This document shows positions 1 to 10,607 of a stretch of 64,000 nucleotides of DNA, in pieces. The notes beneath the pieces were generated by a model. The model did not search any database and was not told where the DNA came from. It worked only from the letters and a program-made list of their open reading frames with translations. Source of the stretch: Trematomus loennbergii (Eukaryota > Chordata > Actinopteri > Perciformes > Nototheniidae); the NCBI GenBank assembly GCA_012861695.1, contig JAAOOA010000002.1, positions 31,020,873 through 31,084,872 of the forward strand, written 5' to 3'. Positions within the stretch are counted from its first letter, which is position 1. Each line of letters opens with the position of its first letter. The position numbers were made by a program, and so were the translations under genes.

Positions 1-179
1 ATCACGTCCAAGTGAACTCTAACAAATCAAATATACACATATACCATCAGACACGTTTATTGACATCAAATTAGAAACCATCCAAAACGGCCTAATCTAA
101 GCTGCAAGGTGTGGTATGAATTTTATTTTATTTATAATTGTAATAAATATATCAATTTTAAAAAGCCTTACATTACTTA

Positions 180-963
180 GGCGCCGTTTACACGAGGAGA
201 AAACTGCTTGTATCTGCATAGTTTCGCGTGCGTATAGCCCTATTATTTACACGAGGACGATAGAAACTGACCCCACAAACAATAACGGGTCCCAAGGTGG
301 ATAGATTTGCAAACGAAACGCTCTGGGGGGTCAACCGAGTCCGTGTAATCACCTCGATACGAATATTTCCTGAAAAAATAACGATAGCCCCGCCTCTCCC
401 CACCTCTCCTGCTCACTGCTGTATCAACTATCAAAAATAGCTGTGTTAATTAAACGCACAAGGGGTTCTTGAATGAAATAATATTATAAAAGGCAAACCA
501 GAATTGTTAACGCCCAATATACTCCTTAAACAAAATAAACAGAGTCAGATTTCATGCATTGATCCATTATATTGACAAAGGAGGATCTCACCCGGTGTTT
601 GTAGAGAATATCTCTCTCTTTCTGAGCCGTCCTCTCCACGGAGTTGTTTTCTTTCGTGTTTCTTGGTCGGGATGCAATATCCACAGATTGGTTTCTTTCA
701 GTTTCAGTTTCAGTTTCGGGGCTTAAACAGAAGGGTAACCATGGCAACATTGCAGCGGGGCTGCTCGGTTGCTCTTCTTCGCGGCTTTTGGTGTATTTTG
801 GCGGAAGTTACAGCGCCACTTACAGTCCCAGCATATGTACTACAGCGTTTCCAGCGGTCTCGTTTGAACAGACACGTTAAATGAAACAAATGCATGTGAA
901 CGGAAGACTTTTTTGAATACGCATACTGTGCATAAACGCAAACGGTCCCGTGTGAGCGGGGCC
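180..963. mobile_element. PIF/Harbinger-type non-autonomous DNA transposon inside exon 9
   Basis: Imperfect TIRs start GGCGCCGTTTACACGAGG on the left and, read inward from the right, GGCCCCGCTCACACGGG. They are flanked by the 3-bp duplication TTA at 177-179 and 964-966. TTA targets and GC-rich termini of this kind are typical of PIF/Harbinger elements. Copies 2 and 3 of the gene lack it. There is no transposase ORF. The interior at about 700-865 shares a module with the TTAA-target element at 50,319-51,288. Confidence 0.8.
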
Positions 964-1354
964 TTAAAGCCCCATCAGGTCCGAATAGAGTTAGGCGGGC
1001 TCTAATGTTTGTGTGAAGAGTGTGCCGGAAGTGAGGAAACAGCAGCTGAACAGACAAAGAAAAAATAAATAAAAGTCCAAATAAGATGCTTGATTCAGCA
1101 GACAACAGGCAGAACATCACCAGGGTAACTGAAGGAACCTATAAGCAAACACAACTGAAATCAATTACAATTTTTGTATTAAAAGTTCAATACATACAAA
1201 AATAATGGTTCATAAAACCAGTTTCCTCAGACGATCTGTGAAAAGTAAGTAACCAAAAAAACAGTGAATGACAAATAGCAAAACGATCTTCAAGTACAAT
1301 CAAAGATACAAAAACAGTGAGACACACATGTAATACACACATTAAAGTTGTGTT

Positions 1355-1446
1355 ATATCTCTCACAGGCTCTGCCCTCTACTGGACTCTATGGGTACTTC
1401 CCCTTGATCCTATCATGCAAGCATTCATCCACTGAGACTTTCTAGG
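1355..1446. repeat. DIRS copy A left inverted terminal repeat
   Basis: The stretch from ATATCTCTCACAGGCTCTGC to the CTTTCTAGGG block is the reverse complement of the segment at about 3927-4010, which includes GTCTCAGTGGATGAATGCTT. The outermost bases of the two repeats differ, as in DIRS1, where the ends are completed from the internal complementary region. Confidence 0.85.
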
Positions 1447-2225
1447 GACCCAGAGCTCGACGTGGTGGAGATGGAGGACCTCGAGGAAGGAGTGCCCTTC
1501 GTGTTCGCCATACCAGCGAACCGGGCGGGTCCGCTCGTCGGGGAGAGGGACGACGATGGCGACACCTCGTCGTCTGATGTTTCCGGCGACCGCCAGGAAG
1601 GCCAGCAGCACAGGTCTGCGCAACAGGACTGAGTGATGACTATGGCGGCGGAGCGTGCAGGCTTGCCGTTCCCCCCACCGCTGCCACCGAGGCCGGTGAG
1701 CCACCTACGTCAGGGCTTCTTCATTTCACCACCCCTGCCAGACATCTGGCGGTGTGTGGAGGCCACTTGGCGACAGCCACTGAGAACGAAGGCTCCGGTG
1801 GCGACATGGGCCGGAATCCTCAGAGTGCATGGCCACTCGGACACGGAGTGTCTCACCTGCGCCCTTTCATGCGCGGGTGAGAGTGATAAACTGCGCTATA
1901 CGGGTACAGGGACATTATTGCCGGCGTAGCAGGGTTAGAAAACATTTAACGCCGAGTGTAAAAACTCAGTTTGATGCATTTCACTGTTTGGGTGAAAGCA
2001 TCATGGCGGAGCGCGGGCTCCCATGAGAGCGCGCCGCGGTGCGTTCAAGGTCCTCAGTAGAGAGTCGGCCCTTTCTGTGTCGACCCCCCATGGGCAGAGC
2101 TTCCCTTCGCGGGGAGTTTTGCGGCGGGACAGGTTGCCAGAGAGTACCACAGCTTTATCGCTGGGGCCCCACAGCTGATTGCACATCCTCTAACACAGTG
2201 TTATGGGGAATGGAAGCGCAACTGC
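1447..2225 (+). pseudogene. DIRS copy A gag-like region, degraded
   Basis: This GC-rich stretch between the left repeat and the reverse transcriptase occupies the place of the DIRS gag-like ORF. Short open segments exist in several frames, and the copy at 26,090-26,870 has different breaks. No zinc knuckle or other diagnostic motif is visible, so the assignment rests on position only. Confidence 0.45.
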
Positions 2226-3173
2226 GTGTTAACGGAGTGGATGGACAGGACGCTGAGACTGGGTTATTCACTCCAGTTTTGCAGCATCCCTCCTCTGTTC
2301 ACAGGCATAAGAGAGGCAAAGCTATCATCCCGAGGGGAGATAGGTTTTCTCTCAGCAGAGGTTCAGGCCTTGGTGCAAAAACAGGCAGTGTCTGCTGTGC
2401 GCACGCAAGACAGAGAGGGGGGGGGGCATTATTCCCTATACTTCCTGGTTCCCAAAAAGACAGGCAAATTCAGGCCCATTCTGGATCTTCGCAGTCTGAA
2501 TCTCCACATTGCACACAGAAAATTCCGGATGTTTACTATAAAACAGTTACTGGGACTGGTGCAGCCAGGCGATTGGTTTACAACCATCGACCTGAAGGAC
2601 GCTTACTTTCATGTCGAGATTGCTCCGAAACACAGAAAGTATTTGCGTGTTGCCTTCCAGGGGGTGGCCTACGAGTACAGCAGACTACCGTTCGGCTACT
2701 CCCTGTCCCCACGCACGTTCAGCAAATGTGTGGCCACAGCGCTCCAGCCGCAGCGCGGCCGTGGCATGAGAGTTTTCTTTTATCTGGACGACCTCATAGT
2801 TATGGCCAGGTCCAGGGAACGGGCAATGTTTTACACAGCCCAATTGATCCTACACCTAACCAAGTTGGGTTTTGCGATCAATTGGAAGAAAAGCACCCCC
2901 ATACCTCACCAACAGGCGTTGTATTTGGGAGTGGTGCTCGATGCAGGCAGGCTACGCGCCACCCTGTCAGAGAGCAGACAGGCATCCTTGCTTCAGGCAG
3001 TTTGCAGACTGCGACAGGGGGCAACAGTGACAGCTTTGACTATCATGCAGACCCTGGGTCTCATGGCAGCTGCTCACATTGTGGTCCCGCTGGGGTTACT
3101 GCATATGCGCCGCCTGCAGAGGTGGTTCTCCAGCCTGCGTTTAGATATCAAGAGACACAAACGGTTCTGGTGA
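2226..3173 (+). CDS. DIRS1-type reverse transcriptase fragment, copy A
   Basis: The 315-codon frame contains the reverse transcriptase core in order: LVPKKTGKFRPILDLRSLN (motifs 1-2, about residues 74-92), DWFTTIDLKDAYFHVEI (first catalytic Asp), LPFGYSLSPRTFSK, and FYLDDLIV (YxDD-type catalytic box). The thumb-like continuation has YLGVVLDAGRLR. DIRS elements encode reverse transcriptase, RNase H, a methyltransferase-like domain and a tyrosine recombinase. Here the frame stops soon after the RT because of an internal deletion. The ATG at 2226 is simply the first in frame; the true start would be upstream. The catalytic boxes look intact, but the element cannot supply the other domains. Confidence 0.85.
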   Translation: MLTEWMDRTLRLGYSLQFCSIPPLFTGIREAKLSSRGEIGFLSAEVQALVQKQAVSAVRTQDREGGGHYSLYFLVPKKTGKFRPILDLRSLNLHIAHRKFRMFTIKQLLGLVQPGDWFTTIDLKDAYFHVEIAPKHRKYLRVAFQGVAYEYSRLPFGYSLSPRTFSKCVATALQPQRGRGMRVFFYLDDLIVMARSRERAMFYTAQLILHLTKLGFAINWKKSTPIPHQQALYLGVVLDAGRLRATLSESRQASLLQAVCRLRQGATVTALTIMQTLGLMAAAHIVVPLGLLHMRRLQRWFSSLRLDIKRHKRFW

Positions 3174-3370
3174 CCATCCCGCCCTCAGTGGAGGGCAACC
3201 TCCGGTTCTGGGGTCCCCGGATCACCTCTTTATTTAACGGAGTGAGTGTGGAGGACATATGCATGGCGGCTGCTTGGTCAACGCCAGGCCCCTTCATAAA
3301 GTTTTATCTCTTGGACATGTCTGGCTCCTTTTCATCGTCTGTGCTTGCTGGGGCAACGCAGGACTGGTGA
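3174..3370 (+). pseudogene. DIRS tyrosine recombinase C-terminal remnant, copy A
   Basis: The frame ending at the TGA at 3368-3370 contains NGVSVEDICMAAAWSTPGPF followed by IKFYLLDMSGSFSS. This matches the end of DIRS/Ngaro tyrosine recombinases, where a Trp-Ser-(Thr/Ser)-Pro stretch precedes the catalytic Tyr region. It is in a different frame from the RT and directly follows it, so RNase H, the methyltransferase and most of the recombinase were lost in one deletion near 3170. Confidence 0.7.
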
Positions 3371-3479
3371 GGAGGGAGGGGGGCTGTGGGTCAGTGGGCA
3401 TCTGACCCCCTCCCCGGGCGTAATGCGCTTACATGGGCCCATAGGGGTTGGAGGACTCTTTCCCCCTGCTTAAGGGCAT

Positions 3480-3497
3480 GGGGGGGGGGGGGGGGAG
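3480..3497 (+). repeat. Poly-G tract in DIRS copy A
   Basis: A run of about 15-16 G interrupts the non-coding tail of the element. The equivalent tract in copy B (about 27,974-27,991) has a different length and is followed by a deletion. Such tracts are unstable and error-prone to sequence. Confidence 0.8.
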
Positions 3498-3692
3498 TCC
3501 TCCACGTCATAGCACACCTCCGCGGGGTAAGCGCGTCAGGGTGTGCTCTGTCAGCCGCAGCCTTAATTTTCGACGACCGAGGGAGAGGTGAGTGAGGCGC
3601 AGCGGCTGCTAACCAGAAAGCCGGTCAGAAACAGTGAGATGGAACAGTGTTGTTGTGGGACGACAGCGCGTGTATACATCGGGGCTCCGCCC

Positions 3693-3790
3693 ACTGTACC
3701 CATAGAGTCCAGTAGAGGGCGGAGCCTGTGAGAGATATAACGAGGGGTTACGTATGGTAACCCTTGTTATATAAACACAGGCGGAGCCCT
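3693..3790 (+). repeat. DIRS copy A internal complementary region
   Basis: The first half (GTACCCATAGAGTCCAGTAG to GAGAGATATAAC) is the reverse complement of the left outer end. The second half (GGTTACGTATGGTAACCC to CACAGGCGGAGCCCTCTACT) is the reverse complement of the right outer end. This join of two terminal complements is the hallmark of DIRS1 and is thought to template circular-intermediate formation. Confidence 0.85.
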
Positions 3791-3926
3791 CTACTCAGGG
3801 GCCCTGTCTGTCCTATGCTGCTTGCTGAAGAGAAGTGTAAGATGACAGTCAGGAGGCGAGGCCTCCTTTTATACGGTGAGATGCTCGGGCATTCAGGTAG
3901 GCCCGCCCCGGGGCCGGCTACGCCTA

Positions 3927-4043
3927 GAAAGTCTCAGTGGATGAATGCTTGCATGATAGGATCAAGGGGAAGTACCCATAGAGTCCAGTAGAGGGATCCG
4001 CCTGTGTTTATATAACAAGGGTTACCATAAGTAACCCCTTGTT
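3927..4043. repeat. DIRS copy A right inverted terminal repeat
   Basis: It is the reverse complement of the left repeat at 1355-1446 over the shared block, then has its own outer extension ending CATAAGTAACCCCTTGTT at the intron junction. Confidence 0.85.
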
Positions 4044-4442
4044 TCATGTTTCAAAAGATGTGTTTTAGATGTGTGCAACATCTTCACGGATACCTCTCAC
4101 CCCCAGCCATAACCTGTTTGCACTTCTGGCCTCTGGCAAGCATTTCAAAAAGGTATTTCTTAGAGTACTGTAGTTTCCTTTGGAATTCACATGTTGTGTT
4201 ACGTTAATCTCAGCATAGTCACATACGTTGCATTCAACCTCGCAAAGTAATTGGGTTTAATCAAGGGAACTTGTTTGCAAGCATTTCTCTTTTTATTTTG
4301 AAAATGTCTCAGCTTTACTATCAACCATCTCTATTATAGACATAATATACCTGAAAATCAATCAATAAAAATGATAAGCATTATTTCAAAACAAGGGAAT
4401 ACAAAAAACCTGCACTACCTCTGTTGTGTGGAGTACTTATAC
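4044..4442. other. Lipoxygenase copy 1 intron 8, proximal part
   Basis: This intronic sequence aligns with 28,500-28,896 in copy 2 and 43,441-43,841 in copy 3. I see no gene or further element in it. Confidence 0.8.
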
Positions 4443-7434
4443 CTTGTAAATTGGGTGAATCACAGGGAAGCTGCGGAGAGCTGCAAGAGCGAAACCTCTG
4501 CCAGAAAGTGAGTTCTCATGAGGTGATGGACTGATCCGTGATCCATGCAATCTGCATTTTTATGAACATCTTGGCTAGCAGCCAGTCAGTTTCTGGATCA
4601 CTGGGCAGGAAGATGGGGTTCTTCTCAGATGGTTGTTGATTCAACTGGAAATTGATAAGAAATTGATTACTAACTCTCCCTTTACGATACCTCAAAGACG
4701 GTTTTCCATAGACTGACCATGGTAAAGACCCATAACATTACATGCTGGCTTTTAATGGATTTTACAGTACCTGTATTGCAATTGGCATCAGTTTGTTTTC
4801 TGGGTTCACGTTGAGCAAACAGAGGTTCACCATTATAGGCTGCAGGGGGAATTCCATCCATCTTCTTCTGGTCATAAAGGAACATGTTGCCTTTCTGGAA
4901 AGACATCAGAAAGAAGTGTTTAAGACATCGAGAGGTATCGCAGATTGTAATAAGTCAAGGAAGTATGACAGAGGGATGGTAAATGGACAAATCGTGATTC
5001 TGAAAACAAAGATTATTATCCATTTAAAGTTAATCTTCATTCAACCTCCATTCCTTCTGCAGAGAGCTTCCCTCTTCCAGGAACGGCTTCACCATTTCCT
5101 CTGTGACCGGGAAGTTTGTGGGAAGCTCTGAGCAGCGCTTTATAACACCGGGTTGACTCCATTCAGGAACTGATATCCATAAAAGTCATCTTCCATCCAG
5201 TGGTCTGCAACATACTCTGGAAGAATAGCAATTGATATATACAAAATATAACATAATTATATATTGGTTTAATAAGAATAACAATTGGTACATTTAATAA
5301 ATAATATAATATCATTTATCTCAAATGTTTTTAGGGTTTCAGGTTCAACAAAATCATCATTGTCATTGACTGTAAAGCAAGAATGTTGGTCAGGTATTTA
5401 AATAATTTTAACTTTTACAGAAATACTTAACTTTGTAGAAAACAAAACATTTTACAGAACAGGAAAAACATCTACTGAATATCTATCAGTTGTTATGAAA
5501 CCATGACATAGATGGGGTGAGTTACACTGACAACTGGTTACTGGGATAAAAGAAAATACCTGATATTGTTGTCTTTTTATACCAGAATATTTTTTTTATG
5601 TCTTCAATGCTTTCCCATTGTGCAGTAGATCCGTGCAGCCCCTTAACCTTGAGTTCAATACCACTGAAGTAAAACAAGGAACAATTAGAACACAGGAATA
5701 AACAACATACAGAAATGAATGGCAATTTACCCTTTCCCTCAATATATAGAAATCTAAAGAATAGAGCTATATAATAATACATATATACACATTTAATGAC
5801 ATATATTGACCCACATTTTAGTTCTTGAGTAATTGATGTCAGCTGTTCTGGAATCGGAGAAGCTGATTTCAGCTGGGAGCTCAGACACGTCATTGAAACT
5901 GTTGATATGGGGTAGTCCTTCACCCATACTGTTCCATCTAATAAAACAAACAAAGTTACCCAAAAGCACAAAGACATTTCTCCAGATAAACTTTGGCGAC
6001 AAACGGCAGCTCTACTGCACACATGGAAACTTACTGGAACAAGCTCTTTTTGAGCATCAGCTCTTTCTTTCGGTGGTCAATCAACAGGGGGTGATCATCC
6101 TCAAACAGCTTTCATTGCTGAGACATGAAAGAACATTATAGCAGTCAAATTTAAATGTCCAAAGCCAACAAGATGTAAAAAAACTGACAATAATTATCTA
6201 TATTAATCAGTTATTTGGGGACATTGATGCAGACCTCTCCCTCCTCTCAGCTCCACAATTTCTCCCCTGCCAATCCATCTGTAACAGGGGTAAAGAATAA
6301 CATCTCCTTCTGGAGTCGTCACCACCATTTTGGAGAAGTACCACTCATTTTCTGGGAGACATAAATACTGGTCCTTCTCAACCTTAACCAGCAGAAGTTT
6401 GCCCAGAGAAAAACTGGTTTTCAAGGTGTAGCTCCCTGGCTTGGAATAAGAATAAGAATAAGAATAATTATTATTATTATGATACAGATTATTAGAAGCC
6501 TCAGCCAAAACGAAATTATCTTTTTAAAGTGGTCAGCATTGTATTACATGTGATGATAGCCCATTACGTCAACTGGCTGGGTTGAAATGTACAGTATAGA
6601 ATACCAGAGCCCAGTCTGTTAATATTAAGGTTTTTTCTTTTATAATAGTGGCTTATTTCAAATGAGTCCTCTCACTCTCACCACTAAAGTTAAATGTATC
6701 ATTTGACTGTACCAAACATTAGATTGTTGTTTATATCAGTGTTTCACATTGAGAGTATAAGAGTTATAGCAGTTAACGTCACATAGATCACACGTTAAAG
6801 GATTTGGCGACTCATTACAAAAATGTGGCTTACTGTATTAAAGATCAATATGGGTTTACGGTATTTTACAGGTGTTGAACTAGTGTGGTATACATTTGCG
6901 CTAAGTCTTGCACTAAATTATGACTTAAAATCTAAAGTGCTTACTTGATGATGCAATCTGTTATGTACAGACAAGTGCAGATGTTTAACTGGGTTTCACT
7001 TACTGCCCCTGTTTGAAAGTCGAAGCCATAGTTGTCCATCAAAGTTCGCTCACTCTGCCCCTCAGTTCCAAATAAGGTGACATAAATGTAGTCCGATGTT
7101 CCTGCATATTGCAGATCACCCGTTGTTATCTCTAGCTTGTACTCAGCCATGGTCACCTGTGGAGACTGTTTGGAAAAATAAACACATTTGAGTCTCTTAA
7201 TTTACAGAATGAAGGCTCCAATACGCAGCAAAACAAAACAATGCTGACATTGCCTGTGCATTGTGAACCTTCTTTCATGAAAACATTTGAAGTTGGATAC
7301 AATGCATTTACCCAAAACATGTTTTTTGAAACTCTAAATATTTGTCCACAGGCATCCAAAAACCTTATTATTGTGGCAGTAGCCGCAGTGGAGGATAGGT
7401 GAATGTATTTGTTTAAAGTTGGTTTGATTACACC

Positions 7435-7665
7435 CAGGGGCGCTCCTTGTGAACAGGCAAGGCAGGCAACTGCTTGGGGCCCGGACCAGAAGGGGCCCCC
7501 AAAGAAGGTGATTGGGTCCACAGCAACGACTGTTTAATTTACTGCAACGACAGTGGTTCAAGCGCATGCATAGCGCGCTGTAAAATGCTGCTTCTCATCT
7601 TAAGTTTTGCTGTCGCTGTGCGTGGTGATGAATGGTTCGAGGGCCCCCAGTGATGTTCGCCACTG
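7435..7665. mobile_element. hAT-type MITE upstream of lipoxygenase copy 1
   Basis: Termini CAGGGGCGCTCC (left) and CAGTGGCGAAC (right, read inward) are flanked by the perfect 8-bp duplication ATTACACC at 7427-7434 and 7666-7673. CAG-type ends with 8-bp duplications are the hAT signature. The same insertion lies at 31,915-32,076, so it predates that duplication. It starts about 285 bp upstream of the lipoxygenase ATG. Confidence 0.85.
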
Positions 7666-7776
7666 ATTACACCATTCACAATTCCGACAAGCCACCTTGG
7701 GAGTTTCACCCAAGGAAATATGAACAGGTTTTCTGTTATAGATAGGACACACAGGTTCGAATACTAATGGAGCAGT

Positions 7777-8836
7777 GCCCTGTACTACGAAGCCAGTTCA
7801 ACAGACCCTGGATATGTTTGAGTTACCCGGCTTAACTAACCCTAACAAACGACATCTCGCTAAGCGGTCCTACGACGCTGGTTATCAACTCGGTAAATCA
7901 ACCCAGGGTTTCTCTTTCCGGCTGAGAGCGCGTTCACGTGAAAGGAGCAGGGTTATCAATATTTGACCAATCACAAACAGGGACAAGCGCAGCGTCATAC
8001 TTCCTGAATGAAAAGTAAACTGTCACGTTAGACAAATACGAGAAGTTAAACTTTAAACATCCATGATTTAAACACTTTATCCAGGATAAAAGCCACATAG
8101 TTGCACCTGTAAGGTGTAGGAAGAACAGCTGGTTGAATGCGTACATTAACAGGTTTATGATATCACTGCCCCGTCTCCTAAAGACACTAGTGGATCTGAC
8201 TTTAATTACATTTGACTCGAGTGTTTCGTCAACTTAATGTGTTGTTTTAAATAATACTTCTGCATACAGTATGTGAGACTGTAAGTGTTGCACGGCCAGA
8301 TACGGCTCGAGAAGCTGACTCAGATAAGGAAATATATGATACATTATGATGTGATATGATATGAATGATAATGGGACACATCGATGTCTGCACTCACAGT
8401 GTCGCGGACTGTACGTAATGTTACTTTGCTCCGGTTACTTATGTTGTGGCAGATATTTAAGTAAGCTTTCTTAACGCTAATGTAATAATAGTCAGATTGC
8501 TCTGAAGATGGGAGGTGATATTCTATAAATGTTCATGTTCACACAGTAGGTGATTTTTGCCAGACCTCTTTCCTGCATACGGCAGTTTAAACTGTATTTA
8601 TTTTATCCTGTAATATGACTTGATAGCTTTAAACTCCGCACACTGAGCTCTGATTGGTCAGCAGGCGGTGCTTTCACTGAGTTGATCTCTTATCTGGAAC
8701 TCTGGAGCAGGTTTGGTGTTCAGCATAAGTTACCATGGAGATCTACCCCGGTAAGAAGTGAACCAGCGTCGTAGGACCGGAAACCCAGAGTTAACCCTGA
8801 AGTTACCTCGCTAACCGAAAATCCGGCTTCGTAGTA
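7777..8836. mobile_element. TIR DNA transposon without coding capacity (about 1.1 kb), right end eroded
   Basis: The left terminus GCCCTGTACTACGAAGCC is mirrored by GGCTTCGTAGTA at the right. The last bases (CAGGGC) are preserved only in the sister copy at 32,188-33,276. Subterminal sequences around 7859-7875 and 8767-8785 also mirror each other (TCCTACGACGCTGGTT). No transposase is seen. The ends resemble ISL2EU/Harbinger-like fish elements, but the superfamily is unproven. Confidence 0.7.
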
Positions 8837-10607
8837 TACAAAATATACAATTTTATTAAGCACAAGTCAATTGTTAAAATGCAGTTTAAAACAGTCACAG
8901 AGGGCTGTAACACAAAGGGGAAAATGAATTAGGGGCTGAGGCTTACCAGTGGGGAGATAGAGTCGACGGGGGAGCACATCACACACAAAAGAAGGGAGGA
9001 AAACCACCACCTTCAGCTCTCAGTACCTACGTTGGGAAACAAAGAGGGAAACGCAGTTAATGGGGGCAAATACGTAAATCAAATAATAAACAAATACAAT
9101 ATCAAATATGTTCTCATAAACAAAAGATGATAACAACTAGTATAGACACTTAAAATAAAACAAATCACAAGAGAAAAGGTTCAGTCAAACAAAATAAACA
9201 ATTAACTAGAACAAAATAAACAAACTAGTTTAAATCAAGTTGGCCAAAGTAAGAACAAATGATAGAGGGAGTTAGCCCCATAGTTCAGTGACTTCCACAC
9301 TTCAGTGTTTCCTGAAGCGAGCAATGTTGGTGTATAGGCTACTGCCTGAATAAGCATAATGAAAGACAGGTTTTCCTGTAAATTAAATCATTTAAAATTC
9401 TTAATATGTTATTTTGTAAGGTCACATTGTTCTGTTGTCTTACATAATACACTTCAGTAAAAAACATCTTCGTTTTACATTTTTTCTCTTGGATTTATTT
9501 GCATTGCATTGGATATTGAGTTAATCCAAAACTGAGAGAAAGTAATCAGGTTACATTCAAAATCAAATTCAAAAGCTTGTATTGTCATTGTACAGAATAC
9601 AACGAGATTTATCGTTACTGCTCCAGCGAGTGCTTTAAAAACAGACATATTAAAACACAGATTAAAAGGTCTGACAGTTACGACCAAAGTAGTACATGTA
9701 CTGTATAGTGTATTTTGTAATGAATAATTGCAATGGGTAACATTGTACAAGTAACTCCCCCGACTCTGATAGTTTACGCTTATAAATTACATCAACAAAA
9801 ATAAAGAGAACCTCCTTTTAGCAGTAATTTACATTTCACTCTCTTCACTTGACTTTCATTGCATTTCTCAAATCAATGCCAAACAAAAACATAATAACTC
9901 TAAACGAATATTTGCAAATCCTTTTAGTAAAAAGTAATGAGGTGGATTGACTGAATAGATCGCCGTACAGCGCACACCGATCAGGCTTTCCTATTGATGA
10001 CGCCGAGAGGAGAGAGCTTCACGCTCTTTATGGCTGTGTTGACAGGGGGCACCCGGAAGACCCTCCACTAAGCAAGGCAAAGCAGGGCTAAGTATCAATA
10101 CGCTGGCAAATTGCAGAACTTTTCCTGAAGCGAGCAATGTTTGTGTATAGGCTACTGCCTGAATAAGCTTAATGAAAGACAGGTTTTCCTGTAAATTAAA
10201 TCATTTAAAATTCTTAATATGTTTTTTCTAAGGTCACATTGTTCTGTTGTCTTGCATAATACACTTCAGTAAAAAAACATCTTAGTTTTTTTTTCTCTTG
10301 GATTATTTGCATTGCATTGGATATTGAGTTAATCCAAAACTGACAGAAAGTAATGAGGTTACATGTACTGTATAGTGTATTTTGTTATGAAATAATTGCA
10401 ATGGGTAACATTGTACAAGTAACTCCCCGACTCTGATAGTTTACCCTTATAAATGACATCAACAAAAATAAAGAGAACATCCTTTTAGCAGTAATTTACA
10501 TTTCACTCTCTTCACTTGACTTTCACTGCATTTCTCAAATCAATGCAAAACAAAAACATAATAACTTTAAACGAATCATTTGCAAATCCTTTAGTATTCT
10601 TTTTATG
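8837..10607. repeat. Intergenic DNA with a duplicated block of about 0.6 kb
   Basis: The block at about 9312-9940 (from GAAGCGAGCAATGTTGG) is repeated at about 10,125-10,600 with small differences. The first copy carries an extra 120 bp at about 9558-9690 that resembles a LINE 3' tail on the minus strand. Unit 2 has a single related copy at 35,085-35,440. No gene is recognisable. Confidence 0.7.

Larger units (their letters stand above)
1352..4043 (+). mobile_element. DIRS1-like tyrosine-recombinase retrotransposon, copy A, internally deleted
   Basis: The element lies in intron 8 of lipoxygenase copy 1. It has inverted terminal repeats (about 1355-1446 against 3927-4043), an internal complementary region near the right end (about 3693-3790), a reverse transcriptase ORF and the last part of a tyrosine recombinase. 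RNase H, methyltransferase and most of the recombinase are missing, so it is non-autonomous. Copy 3 of the gene shows the empty site near 43,441. There is no target duplication, as expected for DIRS elements. The same insertion in copy 2 shows it predates the duplication that separated those two units. Confidence 0.9.
1..7150 (-). pseudogene. Lipoxygenase (ALOX family) copy 1, exons 1-9 and the start of exon 10, broken
   Basis: Animal lipoxygenases are cytosolic or membrane-associated non-haem iron dioxygenases that peroxidise polyunsaturated fatty acids. Exons by homology and splice sites: 1, 7004-7150 (ATG at 7150; start of the PLAT domain, AEYKLEITTGDLQYAGTSDY); 2, 6235-6439; 3, 6035-6117; 4, 5815-5937; 5, 5560-5663; 6, 5046-5216; 7, 4771-4894; 8, 4443-4644; 9, 967-1045 plus a remnant at 172-176; 10, from 18 leftward out of the window. 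Lesions against copies 2 and 3: a 1-bp insertion in exon 3 giving TGA; two 1-bp deletions in exon 6, one giving TAA at 5140-5142; a 20-bp deletion in exon 7; two 1-bp deletions in exon 8; and a 784-bp transposon in exon 9. Exon 4 keeps the ancestral frame that copy 2 has lost. A DIRS element fills intron 8. The paralogue type (ALOX5, 12, 15 or E3-like) cannot be settled here. Confidence 0.9.

Noticed and set aside
2039..3370. 443-codon ORF as a single DIRS protein
   Set aside because: Only its last part (recombinase end) is meaningful. Over 2229-3170 the real RT motifs are in another frame.
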